Shown: in pieces, positions 7,594 through 15,678 of the stretch
Position numbering within the stretch: the first letter of the stretch is position 1
Layout: each line of letters begins with the position of its first letter
Source: Fen-330 sp050008465
GTDB lineage: Bacteria > Acidobacteriota > Terriglobia > Bryobacterales > Bryobacteraceae
Direction of reading: 5' to 3'
Assembly (NCBI GenBank): GCA_050008465.1
Contig: JBEKMO010000008.1
Location: 27,582-91,581, forward strand
Length of the DNA: 64,000 bases
Position numbers and translations under genes: made by a program
The notes under the pieces: model-generated
Told to the model about the DNA's origin: nothing
The model's input: only the letters and a program-made list of their open reading frames with translations
Database searches by the model: none

Positions 7594-8412
7594 ATGCGCG
7601 CGATTTCTGCATTGCTCCTGCTCGTGCCGGTTCTCGCGATGCCGGCACAGGCACAAGTGGCGGCGGCAACAGCCGGCGGCCCAAGGCAGGCCAGTTTTCC
7701 CAACAGCCAGTACAAGACGATCTTGCCGCACGTGGTCTTCGGCGGCGGCTGGCACAACAGGTTCATGTTCGTTAACTACAACGGAAACACGGTATCGGTG
7801 CGGCTGTATTTCTATGGGAACGATGGCAGCGCGTTGGCTGTCCCCATCAAGCAGTTCGGCACCGACACCTACGTGGATGTCTACCTGCAAGGCTGGGGTA
7901 CGCGGGTGATCGAAACCGACGAGATCTCCGGTGATGCGCTCCATCAAGGTTGGGCCAAGGCCGTCGTATCCTGCTCAAGCACGACCTGCGAGGACATAGT
8001 GATCTACGGTGTATTCGCCACAGCCGTGGTGCCGGGTTATCCGGTCTTCGAAGCCACAGTGTTCGCCGGCGACTCCAGGAGCCCCGATGTCATGTTCCCG
8101 TTTGACAATCGCGATGGATTTATCACCGGGATTGCGATCGTGGCCCACACTTGCACTACATCGGATCCCGATGTCCGCATCAACTTCAAGTACGCCGACG
8201 AACCGGGCAACACCTTTTATCAGTTTCAGGTTCCCATGACGTGCCCAGGGCACACCTCCTTCGCCCTGCCGGATTTCAACTCGAAGTCCCAAAACAGGCT
8301 GGGCTTTGTGGAGGTGTTCTCTCATTACGCGTCGGTGTCGGCCATTGCCTTGCTGTTTAACCCTAATGGCGGGGCACACACCACGATTCCAGCGTCCGAG
8401 TACATTCCGTGA
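7594..8412 (+). CDS. Secreted protein of unknown function
   Basis: A 272-residue exported protein. I start it at ATG 7594, 6 nt after AGGAGG. An adjacent ATG (7591) and an upstream GTG (7564) are alternatives. The N-terminus is a clear signal peptide (MRAISALLLLVPVLAMPAQA). The mature part is beta-rich with paired cysteines (SCSSTTCED; HTCTTSDP; MTCPGHTS) that could form disulphides. Phrases such as ILPHVVFGGGWHNRFMFVNY and ISVRLYF-like strands suggest a jelly-roll or Ig-like fold, but I recognise no named family. It has its own promoter and converges on the minus-strand gene at 8427. Confidence 0.7.
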   Translation: MRAISALLLLVPVLAMPAQAQVAAATAGGPRQASFPNSQYKTILPHVVFGGGWHNRFMFVNYNGNTVSVRLYFYGNDGSALAVPIKQFGTDTYVDVYLQGWGTRVIETDEISGDALHQGWAKAVVSCSSTTCEDIVIYGVFATAVVPGYPVFEATVFAGDSRSPDVMFPFDNRDGFITGIAIVAHTCTTSDPDVRINFKYADEPGNTFYQFQVPMTCPGHTSFALPDFNSKSQNRLGFVEVFSHYASVSAIALLFNPNGGAHTTIPASEYIP

Positions 8413-8426
8413 GGCCGGCTGCCGGC

Positions 8427-8873
8427 TCAGGCCCCCGCCGCTCCACGAAGGGGACGGTCGGCGCGGCACCGGGCCGTGCAGCGGTGTTCGGGGTACATTT
8501 CCGCAAACGAACGGCGCAGGAAGTCCCACGCTTCCCGCAGCGAGGTGAAGGTGCGCCCTCCTTCCAGTTCCCGGCCCTCAAACCGCGCGATCCACTGCCG
8601 GCTCCGCGACCTGGTCGCCTGCAACTGCACGGGGCCGTCGGTCGTAGCGTGGGTCCAGCCCACCGAGTCGCCCAGCGCGCCGAAAGCTTCGCGGACCGCG
8701 CCGACAAATGCATCCAGTTCCGCCAGCCGCTCCTGACAGTCCGCGCAGACCAGCAAGTGTTCCTCGATTCGCGCCCGCTTTGCGCCGCGGGCCTTGCCCA
8801 TCACATGGCTTTCGAGGGCCTCTTCGTCCAGGTGGGTTTCCCAGGGGGTGCGCACATGTCCTCCACCGAACAT
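8427..8873 (-). CDS. Small zinc-finger (anti-sigma-like) cytoplasmic protein
   Basis: Up to 148 residues from ATG 8873. A GTG at 8855 preceded by GGAGGA is an equally good start. Residues 39-46 form an H-x3-C-x2-C motif (HLLVCADC) inside a helical segment, the pattern of zf-HC2 anti-sigma zinc fingers. There is no transmembrane helix, unlike typical membrane anti-sigma factors. The C-terminal half (VQLQATRSRSRQWIARFEGR, SLREAWDFLRRSFAEMYPEH) is of unknown type. No sigma gene is adjacent, so a regulatory role is only an inference. Confidence 0.6.
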   Translation of the reverse strand: MFGGGHVRTPWETHLDEEALESHVMGKARGAKRARIEEHLLVCADCQERLAELDAFVGAVREAFGALGDSVGWTHATTDGPVQLQATRSRSRQWIARFEGRELEGGRTFTSLREAWDFLRRSFAEMYPEHRCTARCRADRPLRGAAGA

Positions 8874-8927
8874 ATCGGCCAGGAGGCCCTGGCGCGCGGC
8901 GCAATTCCACGGTTTATTCGCTGCTTC

Positions 8928-10265
8928 TCACTGCATTGGAGTCAGCTTGTACAATCCCGCGCCGTGGGAGGGGACGGGAAAGACGTGCCCCCCGCGAACC
9001 GGCCCACTCCGCTTTCTCTCCCAAAGGTCGCGCAGTTCGCAGACCTCCGGAAGGCCCAGCTCGCTCCAGTTGACCCAAATGTCCGCGGGGCCTCGGTCGC
9101 CCACGTTGAACACCGCCAGGTACTTCGATTTCCGATCGGGCGCATCCGAGACCCAAGCGATCTGGTCGCCGCGCGAGAACAGCTCGCGGCTGGCGGTCGC
9201 CCTCTGGTTGACCCCCAGCACCTCGTCGTTGGTGATCAGCGCCAGCGTGGACTCGTCGTTCGAGGGCAGGTCGCCGCCGAACATGAGCGGGGAACGCGCG
9301 ATGGACCACAGCGTCAGAAGGGTGCGCTGCTCCTCGCGCGTGAACCGTGTCCTGCGGTCGTCGCCCCGCTCCGCACGAATGCCGATCCGTCCAAGCGGCA
9401 GCATGTCCCCGTCGGGCCAGGAGCCGGGCCGCACATGGGGCGCCCAATCCCTGAGCAGGGTGAAGTTCCTACGCAGGTCCTGCCAGCGGTCCCAGAAATC
9501 GTCCGATACCCGCCACAACTGCGCGTGCTCGGCGTAAAACGCGGCCTTGGCGAGATCGGCCGGACCGGGTGACAGGCTCAGCACGATGGGCCGGCCGCAC
9601 TTTCCGATCGCCTGGCTGAGCGCCGCGATCTCGTCGGCGTGCAGGGGCGAAGCGATGTCGTCGGCCTTAATGAAGTCTACGCCCCAGTTCGCGTACATCT
9701 TCACGATCGAATTGTAGTACGCCTGGGCTCCGGGACGGCTCATGGACACGCCATACATGTCCGTGTTCCACTGGCAGGTGGAATTCACAACGGCGATATC
9801 GGCAGCGCGGAACTTCGTCCCATAGACCGGCAGATTGGCACGGGCCGCCTGCCGCGGAATCCCGCGCATGACGTGAATGCCGAGCTTCAGGCCTTTCTGG
9901 TGGAGGTAGTCGGCGAGCGGCTTGAAGCCGCGCCCGTTGGCCGCGGAAGGAAACCGGTTCGGCGCCGGCATCAGCCTGCCGTACTCGTCCATCAGCAACT
10001 CCGCATTCGGCCGGTAGCCATGCGCCCTGGCGTTGGGTTCGTACCACTGTATGTCGACCACGATGTACTGCCAGCCGTGCTGCTTCAGATGCGTGGCCAT
10101 GTAGTCCGCGTTGGCTTTCACCTCGGCCTCGGTCACCGCGGTCCCATAGCAGTCCCAACTGTTCCAGCCCATGGGCGGAGTTGGCGCCACGGATGCGGGA
10201 TCCGCGGCCTGGATCGCGGAGCAACCCGCCGCGAGGAGAATCGCCAGCCAGCTCGAGTGTGTCAT
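8928..10265 (-). CDS. Secreted alpha-galactosidase, GH27 type
   Basis: This enzyme cleaves terminal alpha-linked galactose from oligosaccharides or glycans outside the cytoplasm. The product is 445 residues with a signal peptide (about 1-20, ending AIQA). The GH27 opening PTPPMGWNSWDCYG (about 28-41), VDIQWYEP, and GVDFIKADD with Asp202 as the probable nucleophile are visible. RVSDDFWDRWQDL is the probable acid/base region and SIARSPLMFGGDLP is conserved. A small C-terminal beta-domain follows. The start is ATG 10265. The gene is divergent from the FG-GAP protein with only 32 nt between starts. Galactose released could feed the two galT products in the window. Confidence 0.88.
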   Translation of the reverse strand: MTHSSWLAILLAAGCSAIQAADPASVAPTPPMGWNSWDCYGTAVTEAEVKANADYMATHLKQHGWQYIVVDIQWYEPNARAHGYRPNAELLMDEYGRLMPAPNRFPSAANGRGFKPLADYLHQKGLKLGIHVMRGIPRQAARANLPVYGTKFRAADIAVVNSTCQWNTDMYGVSMSRPGAQAYYNSIVKMYANWGVDFIKADDIASPLHADEIAALSQAIGKCGRPIVLSLSPGPADLAKAAFYAEHAQLWRVSDDFWDRWQDLRRNFTLLRDWAPHVRPGSWPDGDMLPLGRIGIRAERGDDRRTRFTREEQRTLLTLWSIARSPLMFGGDLPSNDESTLALITNDEVLGVNQRATASRELFSRGDQIAWVSDAPDRKSKYLAVFNVGDRGPADIWVNWSELGLPEVCELRDLWERKRSGPVRGGHVFPVPSHGAGLYKLTPMQ

Positions 10266-10282
10266 GGTAACCCCCGGTCCCC

Positions 10283-10290
10283 ATTATCAT
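10283..10290. promoter_or_regulatory. Overlapping divergent -10 boxes between GH27 and FG-GAP genes
   Basis: The gap between ATG 10265 (minus) and ATG 10298 (plus) is 32 nt. It contains ATTATCAT at 10283-10290. Read plus this gives TATCAT, 7 nt before ATG 10298; read minus it gives GATAAT, 17 nt before ATG 10265. The two promoters would share bases and exclude one another. Confidence 0.35.
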
Positions 10291-10297
10291 GGAATGA

Positions 10298-12058
10298 ATG
10301 ACACGCAGGCGATTGCTGGCACTGATGGCGGCATCGGCGGGCAGCCTCCGCGCGCAGCGGGGTGGGATGGCTTCTCGGGGGGTCAAGCCCACACCGCGCG
10401 GCAAGCCCTCCGGCCGGCCATTCAATGCCCGCTTCACGGACATCGCCGAGCAGGCCGGCCTGCGCGCGCCCGCGATTTACGGTCCGCCCGACCGCGTCGA
10501 CTACATCGTCGAAACAACGGGGGCCGGCATCGCCTTCCTGGACTACGACAACGACGGCTGGCTCGACATCTTCGTGCTCTCCGGCACGCGCATGAACGGC
10601 GCGCCGCCCGGGACCACCAACCGCCTCTACAAGAACAACCGCGATGGAACCTTCACCGACGTCACCGGGCAGGCCGGTCTTACCCGCACCGGCTGGGCGT
10701 GCGGGGTGACCGTGGGCGACTACAACAACGACGGCTTCGACGACATCTTCATCACCTACTGGGGCCAGAACGTGCTCTACCGCAACAACGGCAACGGCAC
10801 GTTCACCGACGTCACCCGGAAGGCGGGCCTGCTGCGGCCCCCTCGCTGGGGCACCGGTTGCACCTGGCTCGACTACGACCGCGATGGCAAGCTCGACCTC
10901 TTCGTTTCCAACTACCTGGTCTTCGACCCGAAGGCGGTGCCCCCCACCGGCGAGGACGCCAACTGCAACTGGAAGGGCATCCCGGTGAACTGCGGCCCGC
11001 GCGGGCTGCCGCCGGAATCCAACCTCCTGTTCCACAACAACGGCGACGGCACCTTCACCGACGTCAGCGAACGCGCGGGGATCTCGAAGCTGAAAGGCAG
11101 CTACGGGCTGACCGCCGTCTCCGCCGATTTCGACGACGACGGCTGGCCCGACATTTATGTCGCAGGCGACTCGACTCCCGCCCTCCTGTTTCACAACAAT
11201 CATGACGGCACATTTTCCGAGGACGGGCTCGAGCGCGGCATCGCCCTCAACGACGACGGGCAGGAGCAGGCCGGCATGGGCATCGCCGTCGGCGACTACA
11301 ACCTGGACGGCCTGCTCGACATCTTCAAGACTCACTTCACCGAGGACACTCCGGCTCTCTACCAGAACACCGGGAAGGGCAACTTCGCCGACGTCACCAT
11401 TCGCGCCGGCCTCGGCGTCGAGACCCGTTTCATCTGCTGGGGCACGGGTTTTGCCGACCTCGATAACGACGGCTACCCGGACATTTTCGTGGCCACTGGC
11501 AGTGTCTATCCCGAAGTCGAGAAGAAGTACCCGGAGCAGCCCCACAGGACGCCGCGCTTCATTTACCGCAACCTCGGCGATGGCAAGTTCGAGGAACTGA
11601 TCGAGCAGGCCGGACCGGGGATCGCCGCGCCCCACGCCAGCCGCGGTGTGGCGTTCGGCGACTTCGACAATGACGGCGACGTGGACGTGCTGATCATGAA
11701 TCAGAACGAGCCTCCGTCGCTGCTGCGCAACGATGTCTCCGGCGGCAACCACTGGCTGAAGGTGAAGCTCGAGGGCGTGAAATCGAACCGCAGCGCCATC
11801 GGCGCCCGCGTCACCGCGCACTACGGCGGCAAGAAGCAGGCCCAGGAAGTCCTCGCCCAGTCCAGTTACCTGTCGGTGAGCGACCGCCGCCTCCACTTCG
11901 GCCTGGGCCCGGCGGAGGCCGCCGAGCTGGAAATCCGTTGGCCCAACGGCAACCTGGAGAAAATCCCCAAGGTGGCTGCCGATCGGCTGGTGATCGTGCG
12001 AGAGGGAGCCGGAGTGGTAAGCTCCATGCCGTTTCCAGCCTCCCGAAGCACGGGGTAG
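10298..12058 (+). CDS. Exported FG-GAP/VCBS repeat protein with ASPIC/UnbV domain (CRTAC1 type)
   Basis: A 586-residue protein beginning MTRRRLLALMAASAGSLRAQ, an export signal with TAT-like arginines. About seven FG-GAP/VCBS repeats follow, each with a calcium-binding-type loop such as DYDNDGWLDIFV, DYNNDGFDDIFI, DFDDDGWPDIYV and DFDNDGDVDVLI. These form a beta-propeller. The C-terminal ~110 residues are the ASPIC/UnbV domain (IGARVTAHYGGKKQAQEV, LHFGLGPAEAAELEIRWPNG). Proteins of this type are abundant in Acidobacteriota and are probably extracellular or envelope-bound. The ligand is unknown. The start lies 7 nt after a -10-like box. Confidence 0.88.
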   Translation: MTRRRLLALMAASAGSLRAQRGGMASRGVKPTPRGKPSGRPFNARFTDIAEQAGLRAPAIYGPPDRVDYIVETTGAGIAFLDYDNDGWLDIFVLSGTRMNGAPPGTTNRLYKNNRDGTFTDVTGQAGLTRTGWACGVTVGDYNNDGFDDIFITYWGQNVLYRNNGNGTFTDVTRKAGLLRPPRWGTGCTWLDYDRDGKLDLFVSNYLVFDPKAVPPTGEDANCNWKGIPVNCGPRGLPPESNLLFHNNGDGTFTDVSERAGISKLKGSYGLTAVSADFDDDGWPDIYVAGDSTPALLFHNNHDGTFSEDGLERGIALNDDGQEQAGMGIAVGDYNLDGLLDIFKTHFTEDTPALYQNTGKGNFADVTIRAGLGVETRFICWGTGFADLDNDGYPDIFVATGSVYPEVEKKYPEQPHRTPRFIYRNLGDGKFEELIEQAGPGIAAPHASRGVAFGDFDNDGDVDVLIMNQNEPPSLLRNDVSGGNHWLKVKLEGVKSNRSAIGARVTAHYGGKKQAQEVLAQSSYLSVSDRRLHFGLGPAEAAELEIRWPNGNLEKIPKVAADRLVIVREGAGVVSSMPFPASRSTG

Positions 12059-12083
12059 CTAGCACTCGTGGTTGCTCAGAAGC

Positions 12084-12108
12084 CACCGCTCCCTAACGGT
12101 CGCGGTTC
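12084..12108 (-). repeat. REP-like 25-bp motif, copy 1
   Basis: Read on the minus strand this is a 25-mer with core GCGACCGTTAGGGAGCGG. It matches a motif at 28459-28483 on the plus strand at 20 of 25 positions. It overlaps the left arm of the hairpin at 12101-12142. Confidence 0.5.
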
Positions 12109-12142
12109 AGTGCTTCGGGTCGCCCGGCAGCACTGAACCGCG
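12101..12142. repeat. Long perfect stem-loop downstream of the UnbV gene
   Basis: Arms CGCGGTTCAGTGCT (12101-12114) and AGCACTGAACCGCG (12129-12142) are exact reverse complements. The loop itself contains CGGG/CCCG. No T-run follows on either strand, so it is more like a repetitive extragenic palindrome than an intrinsic terminator. Confidence 0.7.
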
Positions 12143-12506
12143 CGCGTGAGCAAGCGGTTTGCGTTCTGAGAAAGCGTCGAGGCAAGAAAGACCGCATCGG
12201 AGCCGTTGGAGCGGACATGCACAAACGGCCCCGATGCGATCCGCCCGAGAGATCGGGCTGAGATCCGGCGTCGGCTGGCTCGGTACGCTACCCGTCAGCA
12301 GCGGTTGCTCCTGGTGAGGCCCGCGTCCAACTTTCCTGCACCTGGATACCACAACCCTGGCCGAAACCTGGGATCTCCGGCGAGGAGTCCAAATTCAGTG
12401 CTACCGATGCTAAGACAGGCGAACCGCGATTTTGACGACAGCAAGCTCGCTCTGTCGTTAAAATAGAGCGCAGGCTGTCTTTGAAGCAGTAAGGAGGATT
12501 ACCGGT

Positions 12507-13457
12507 GTGCGGATAGGTGTCGTTTTCTTAATGGCATGCCAAATGCTCTTTGGCCAGGCTGGCATCGCGTTGGTCGGCGCCGGCTACGTCAACCCCATCC
12601 CGGTGCGGGTGGCCCCTGGGCAGGTGGTGACATTCTTTCTCACGGGGCTCCAGACCGTGCTGCCGCCGCCGGCCCGCGCCGAACGCGCGCCTACGGTGCC
12701 CTTGCCTCTGGTGCTGGCGGGGATTTCGGCGGTCATCCGCCAATCCGGCCCCGGCACGTCCCTTCCGGTGCCCTTGCTCTCGGTGGAGCAGCTCAACACG
12801 TGCAGCGATCCGCTGGCGGTGTTGCCGGAGTGCATGCTCACGGCCGTGACTTTGCAGGTGCCGTTTGAGCTGAAGCCCAGGAATCCGCTGATCATGACGC
12901 TGATCGACCTGATCGGAACCACGGACATCACCTTTACGGAAAACGGAGTGCCCGGCAGGTCGTTCCAGCTTTCCCCGGTAATGGACTCGATCCACGCGTT
13001 GACCAACTGCGGCAACGCCCGAACCGACGATTCCGGATCGCTGCCCTGCCAGTCTCTGGTCACCCACGCCGACGGCGCCCTGGTATCGGCCTCGCAGCCG
13101 GCGAAGTTCGGGGAGGAACTGGTCATCTATGCCTATGGCCTGGGGACCACCACTCCGGCGGCCGAGACCGGGGCTGCCGCGCCTTGGGGGGCGCTCGCGG
13201 TTCCTGTCCGGATCGATCTCGATTTCCGCCCCAACGCCGGCACTTCCCGCCCCGGCTCCGGTACGGCGGCCACGTATCAGCCGACCTATGTCGGCCTGGC
13301 GGCGGGTTCGGTGGGCTTGTACCAGGTCAACTTCTTGGTCCCGCAGCCCCCATCGAGCACTCCCCCATGTGGGAGCGGCGTCGATTCGAACCTGACCGTG
13401 ACCATACAAGGCTTCCAGTCCTTCGATGGGGCCAAGCTCTGCGTCCAGACGCAGTAG
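12507..13457 (+). CDS. Secreted protein with Solibacter-type C-terminal domain (TIGR03437-like)
   Basis: A 316-residue protein starting at GTG 12507, 9 nt after AAGGAGG. A short signal peptide (MRIGVVFLMACQMLFGQAG) is followed by Ig-like beta-rich sequence. The C-terminal half carries the acidobacterial signature: VTHADGALVSASQPAKFGEE, LVIYAYGLGTTTPAAETGA, PTYVGLAAGSVGLYQVNFLV. This domain is known mainly from Solibacter relatives; its function is not established. The gene lies 24 nt upstream of the ECF sigma gene on the same strand, so it may belong to the sigma/anti-sigma/receptor operon. Eight or so cysteines are present. Confidence 0.82.
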   Translation: MRIGVVFLMACQMLFGQAGIALVGAGYVNPIPVRVAPGQVVTFFLTGLQTVLPPPARAERAPTVPLPLVLAGISAVIRQSGPGTSLPVPLLSVEQLNTCSDPLAVLPECMLTAVTLQVPFELKPRNPLIMTLIDLIGTTDITFTENGVPGRSFQLSPVMDSIHALTNCGNARTDDSGSLPCQSLVTHADGALVSASQPAKFGEELVIYAYGLGTTTPAAETGAAAPWGALAVPVRIDLDFRPNAGTSRPGSGTAATYQPTYVGLAAGSVGLYQVNFLVPQPPSSTPPCGSGVDSNLTVTIQGFQSFDGAKLCVQTQ

Positions 13458-13481
13458 CGTGCCCTGGCTTGCGCCAACGTC

Positions 13482-14048
13482 ATGCCCGACCCAGCGGCCC
13501 AAGGCGGGATGGAGAGTTTGAACTTGGCCGAATTGCGTCTTGAGCGAGCGGCGACGACCTTGCACGACGAGGTCGAGCGGTTGTTCCTCGAGGCGCGCGA
13601 CGATGTGTATCGGTACTTGCTGACGCTGGGCCTCCATCCCCCGCTGGCACAGGATGCCACGCAGGATGTCTTCCTCAGCCTCTACGTCGCGCTGAGGAAA
13701 GGGGAGAGCATCCGCAACACGCGGGCCTGGGTATTCCGCGTGGCCCACAACCACGGGCTCAACCTGCGCGAAAAGCAGGATTACCTCCGTCCCTTCGAGG
13801 CCGGAATCGAATCCTGTCTGCCGGCCCCCGAAAAGAGCCCCGAGCAGGCGCTCATCGAGCGCGAGAGGCTGGTGCGGCTGCACAACGCCGTCGAGGGCCT
13901 CTCCGCACAGCAAAAATCCTGCCTATTTCTTCGTGCCGAGGGTCTCCGTTATCAGGAGATCGCCCAGGTGATCGGGGTCGGCACTTCAACGGTCGGTGAG
14001 TTCCTGCGCCGCGCGATCACGAGATTGAGGAGGGCGAGCCATGCTTAA
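13482..14048 (+). CDS. ECF-type RNA polymerase sigma factor
   Basis: A 188-residue sigma-70 family protein. The start is ATG 13482 or, with an AAGG 4 nt ahead, ATG 13509. Region 2 is visible as VYRYLLTLGLHPPLAQDATQ then DVFLSLYVAL and TRAWVFRVAHNHGLN, and region 4 as LSAQQKSCLFLRAEGLRYQE then IAQVIGVGTSTVGEFLRRAI. The stop overlaps the start of the anti-sigma gene by 8 nt. ECF factors of this layout direct transcription of genes linked to envelope or uptake functions; here the receptor at 15678 is the obvious candidate. Confidence 0.88.
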   Translation: MPDPAAQGGMESLNLAELRLERAATTLHDEVERLFLEARDDVYRYLLTLGLHPPLAQDATQDVFLSLYVALRKGESIRNTRAWVFRVAHNHGLNLREKQDYLRPFEAGIESCLPAPEKSPEQALIERERLVRLHNAVEGLSAQQKSCLFLRAEGLRYQEIAQVIGVGTSTVGEFLRRAITRLRRASHA

Positions 14049-15678
14049 GTTCGGTGCGCTCCACCCTGGTGAGGAGCAGTTGCTGCGGTTCGCCGATGGC
14101 GAACTGCGGCCGAAGGAAGCGGCGGCCATTCGCGCCCACCTGGAGGCCTGTTGGAGCTGCCGTACGCAATTCCAGGGGTTGGCGCGAGAGATCGGCGACT
14201 ACGTGCGCTACCACGAGGGGGCGCTGAAGCCGAGCCTGCCCCCGCCGCCCCAGCCCTGGGCCGACATCCGCGTGCGCATGCGCAGACTCGACCAGGCGCG
14301 CCCGGCCGCCCCCAGCCGCGCCCCGCGCCGCTGGCTGACCGCCGCCGCCGTGCTTCTGCTGGCCTGCCTGGCGGTCTACAGATTCGGGCGGCCGCCCGTG
14401 GCCAGCGCCGCCGAGTTGCTCCGGAAAGCGGTGGCCGCGGACTCTCCGGTCCCGCGGGAGCACCGGCAGATCCGGGTGCGGACACGGACTCATTCTTTCA
14501 TCCGCGCCGCCTCGCACTCCTCCCAGACCACTTCCGACGCCGCTCCGCTGGAAACGCTGTTCGCCTCCGCACGCTTCAACTGGCAAGACCCTCTGAGCGC
14601 CCGATCCTATGCCGCATGGCGCGAGCAGCTCCCCGATAAGCGCGATGAGGTCGAACCCTTTGGCGCGCCAGGCATGTACCGCATCCGCACCACCACCGCT
14701 CACAGCGTGCTGACCGAAGCTACCATCACCCTCCGCGCCCAGGACCTCTCTCCCGTCAGCGAGACGTTCCAGTTCGGCGGGAGCGAGTGGGTCGAAATCA
14801 CCGAGATCCCAGGCGAGCCGCTGGTTCCCTCCCCGGCCGCGCCGGTGATCGCACAGGCCCGGGCGCCCGAGGGCGCGCCGGAGCCGGCTCCCCAGGCGCA
14901 GTCCCTCGAGACGGATACCACAGCCACCCAGGAGTTGCAGGTCATCGCCGCGCTCCACGAGATCGGCGCCGACCTGGGAGAGCCGATCGAGTTGACCCGA
15001 AGCGGACGGCAGCTCGTCGTCACCGGCACCGGAATGGAACCTGAGCGGCAGGAACAAGTCCGGTCCTCGCTGGCCCGCTTGCCAGGCGTAGCCGTGCGCT
15101 TCGACGACCCACGCCCGCTGGGCCCGGAAGCCGGCGCCGCCAAAACGGCCATGTCGGTTGCCGCGGCGCGCGTCCCTCTACAGTCCGAGATGGAGAAGGC
15201 CGTCGGCGGCCGGGTGGCGTTCGAGAAATTCGCCAACCGTGTTCTGGAGCTCAGCGAGGCCACCATGGCCCGCGCACATGCGCTGCGGAACCTGGCGGAA
15301 CGATTTCCCCCTTCCGCCGAGTCGCAGCTCGCCGATCGCGACAAAAGTCTGCTCGCCACCCTGCGGCGCGAGCACGCGCAGGTGCTCTCCGGAGCGGCAG
15401 CCGAAATCCTGGACTCCGTCAAACCCGCGCTCGCGGCTCTGGGCGCGGGGGACGAGCACTCGCCGAGCGAGACCGCGCTTGGGCCGGACTGGCGGGCGGG
15501 CGCCGAGCAGGTGTTCGCTTCCGCCCAACAGGTGGATCAACTCTTGAACGTGTTGCTGGCCGGCGCCGACACCCGGCTGGCGCCGGCTGAGATCCCCGGC
15601 AGGCTCGCTTCCGCCTCGGCGCGTTTTCGAGCGCGTGCCGCGGCATATCGCGACACCCTGAAGGAGGGCACGCGATAA
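14041..15678 (+). CDS. Membrane anti-sigma factor with large extracytoplasmic domain
   Basis: A 545-residue protein. The N-terminal zinc-binding anti-sigma domain has H33, C37 and C40 (HLEACWSC). One membrane helix (about 97-117, WLTAAAVLLLACLAVYRF) separates it from a periplasmic region of about 430 residues. That region has strand-rich parts (MYRIRTTTAHSVLTEATITL), a Pro/Ala-rich linker near 260-290, and a BON/secretin-like stretch (LVVTGTGMEPERQEQVRSSL). A helical C-terminus follows. It overlaps the sigma gene by 8 nt and the receptor by one base (TAATG). Typical anti-sigma factors are much shorter, so the extra domain may sense the receptor or a ligand. Confidence 0.8.
   Translation: MLKFGALHPGEEQLLRFADGELRPKEAAAIRAHLEACWSCRTQFQGLAREIGDYVRYHEGALKPSLPPPPQPWADIRVRMRRLDQARPAAPSRAPRRWLTAAAVLLLACLAVYRFGRPPVASAAELLRKAVAADSPVPREHRQIRVRTRTHSFIRAASHSSQTTSDAAPLETLFASARFNWQDPLSARSYAAWREQLPDKRDEVEPFGAPGMYRIRTTTAHSVLTEATITLRAQDLSPVSETFQFGGSEWVEITEIPGEPLVPSPAAPVIAQARAPEGAPEPAPQAQSLETDTTATQELQVIAALHEIGADLGEPIELTRSGRQLVVTGTGMEPERQEQVRSSLARLPGVAVRFDDPRPLGPEAGAAKTAMSVAAARVPLQSEMEKAVGGRVAFEKFANRVLELSEATMARAHALRNLAERFPPSAESQLADRDKSLLATLRREHAQVLSGAAAEILDSVKPALAALGAGDEHSPSETALGPDWRAGAEQVFASAQQVDQLLNVLLAGADTRLAPAEIPGRLASASARFRARAAAYRDTLKEGTR

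Larger units (their letters stand above)
12059..12506. other. 448-nt gene-free region with palindromic repeats
   Basis: I see no credible gene here. It holds a dispersed REP-like motif (12084-12108), a long perfect hairpin (12101-12142), and further repeat-like sequence up to about 12160. There is an AT-richer patch (TAAAAT at 12459-12464) and an AAGGAGG (12491-12497) serving the next gene. TTGACG at 12432 lies too far (21 nt) from TAAAAT to be a clean promoter. Confidence 0.6.

Noticed and set aside
10262..11896. 544-codon open frame on the minus strand opposite the FG-GAP/UnbV gene
   Set aside because: Antisense shadow; its regular Val/Glu/Asp/His pattern mirrors the calcium-loop repeats of the real gene.
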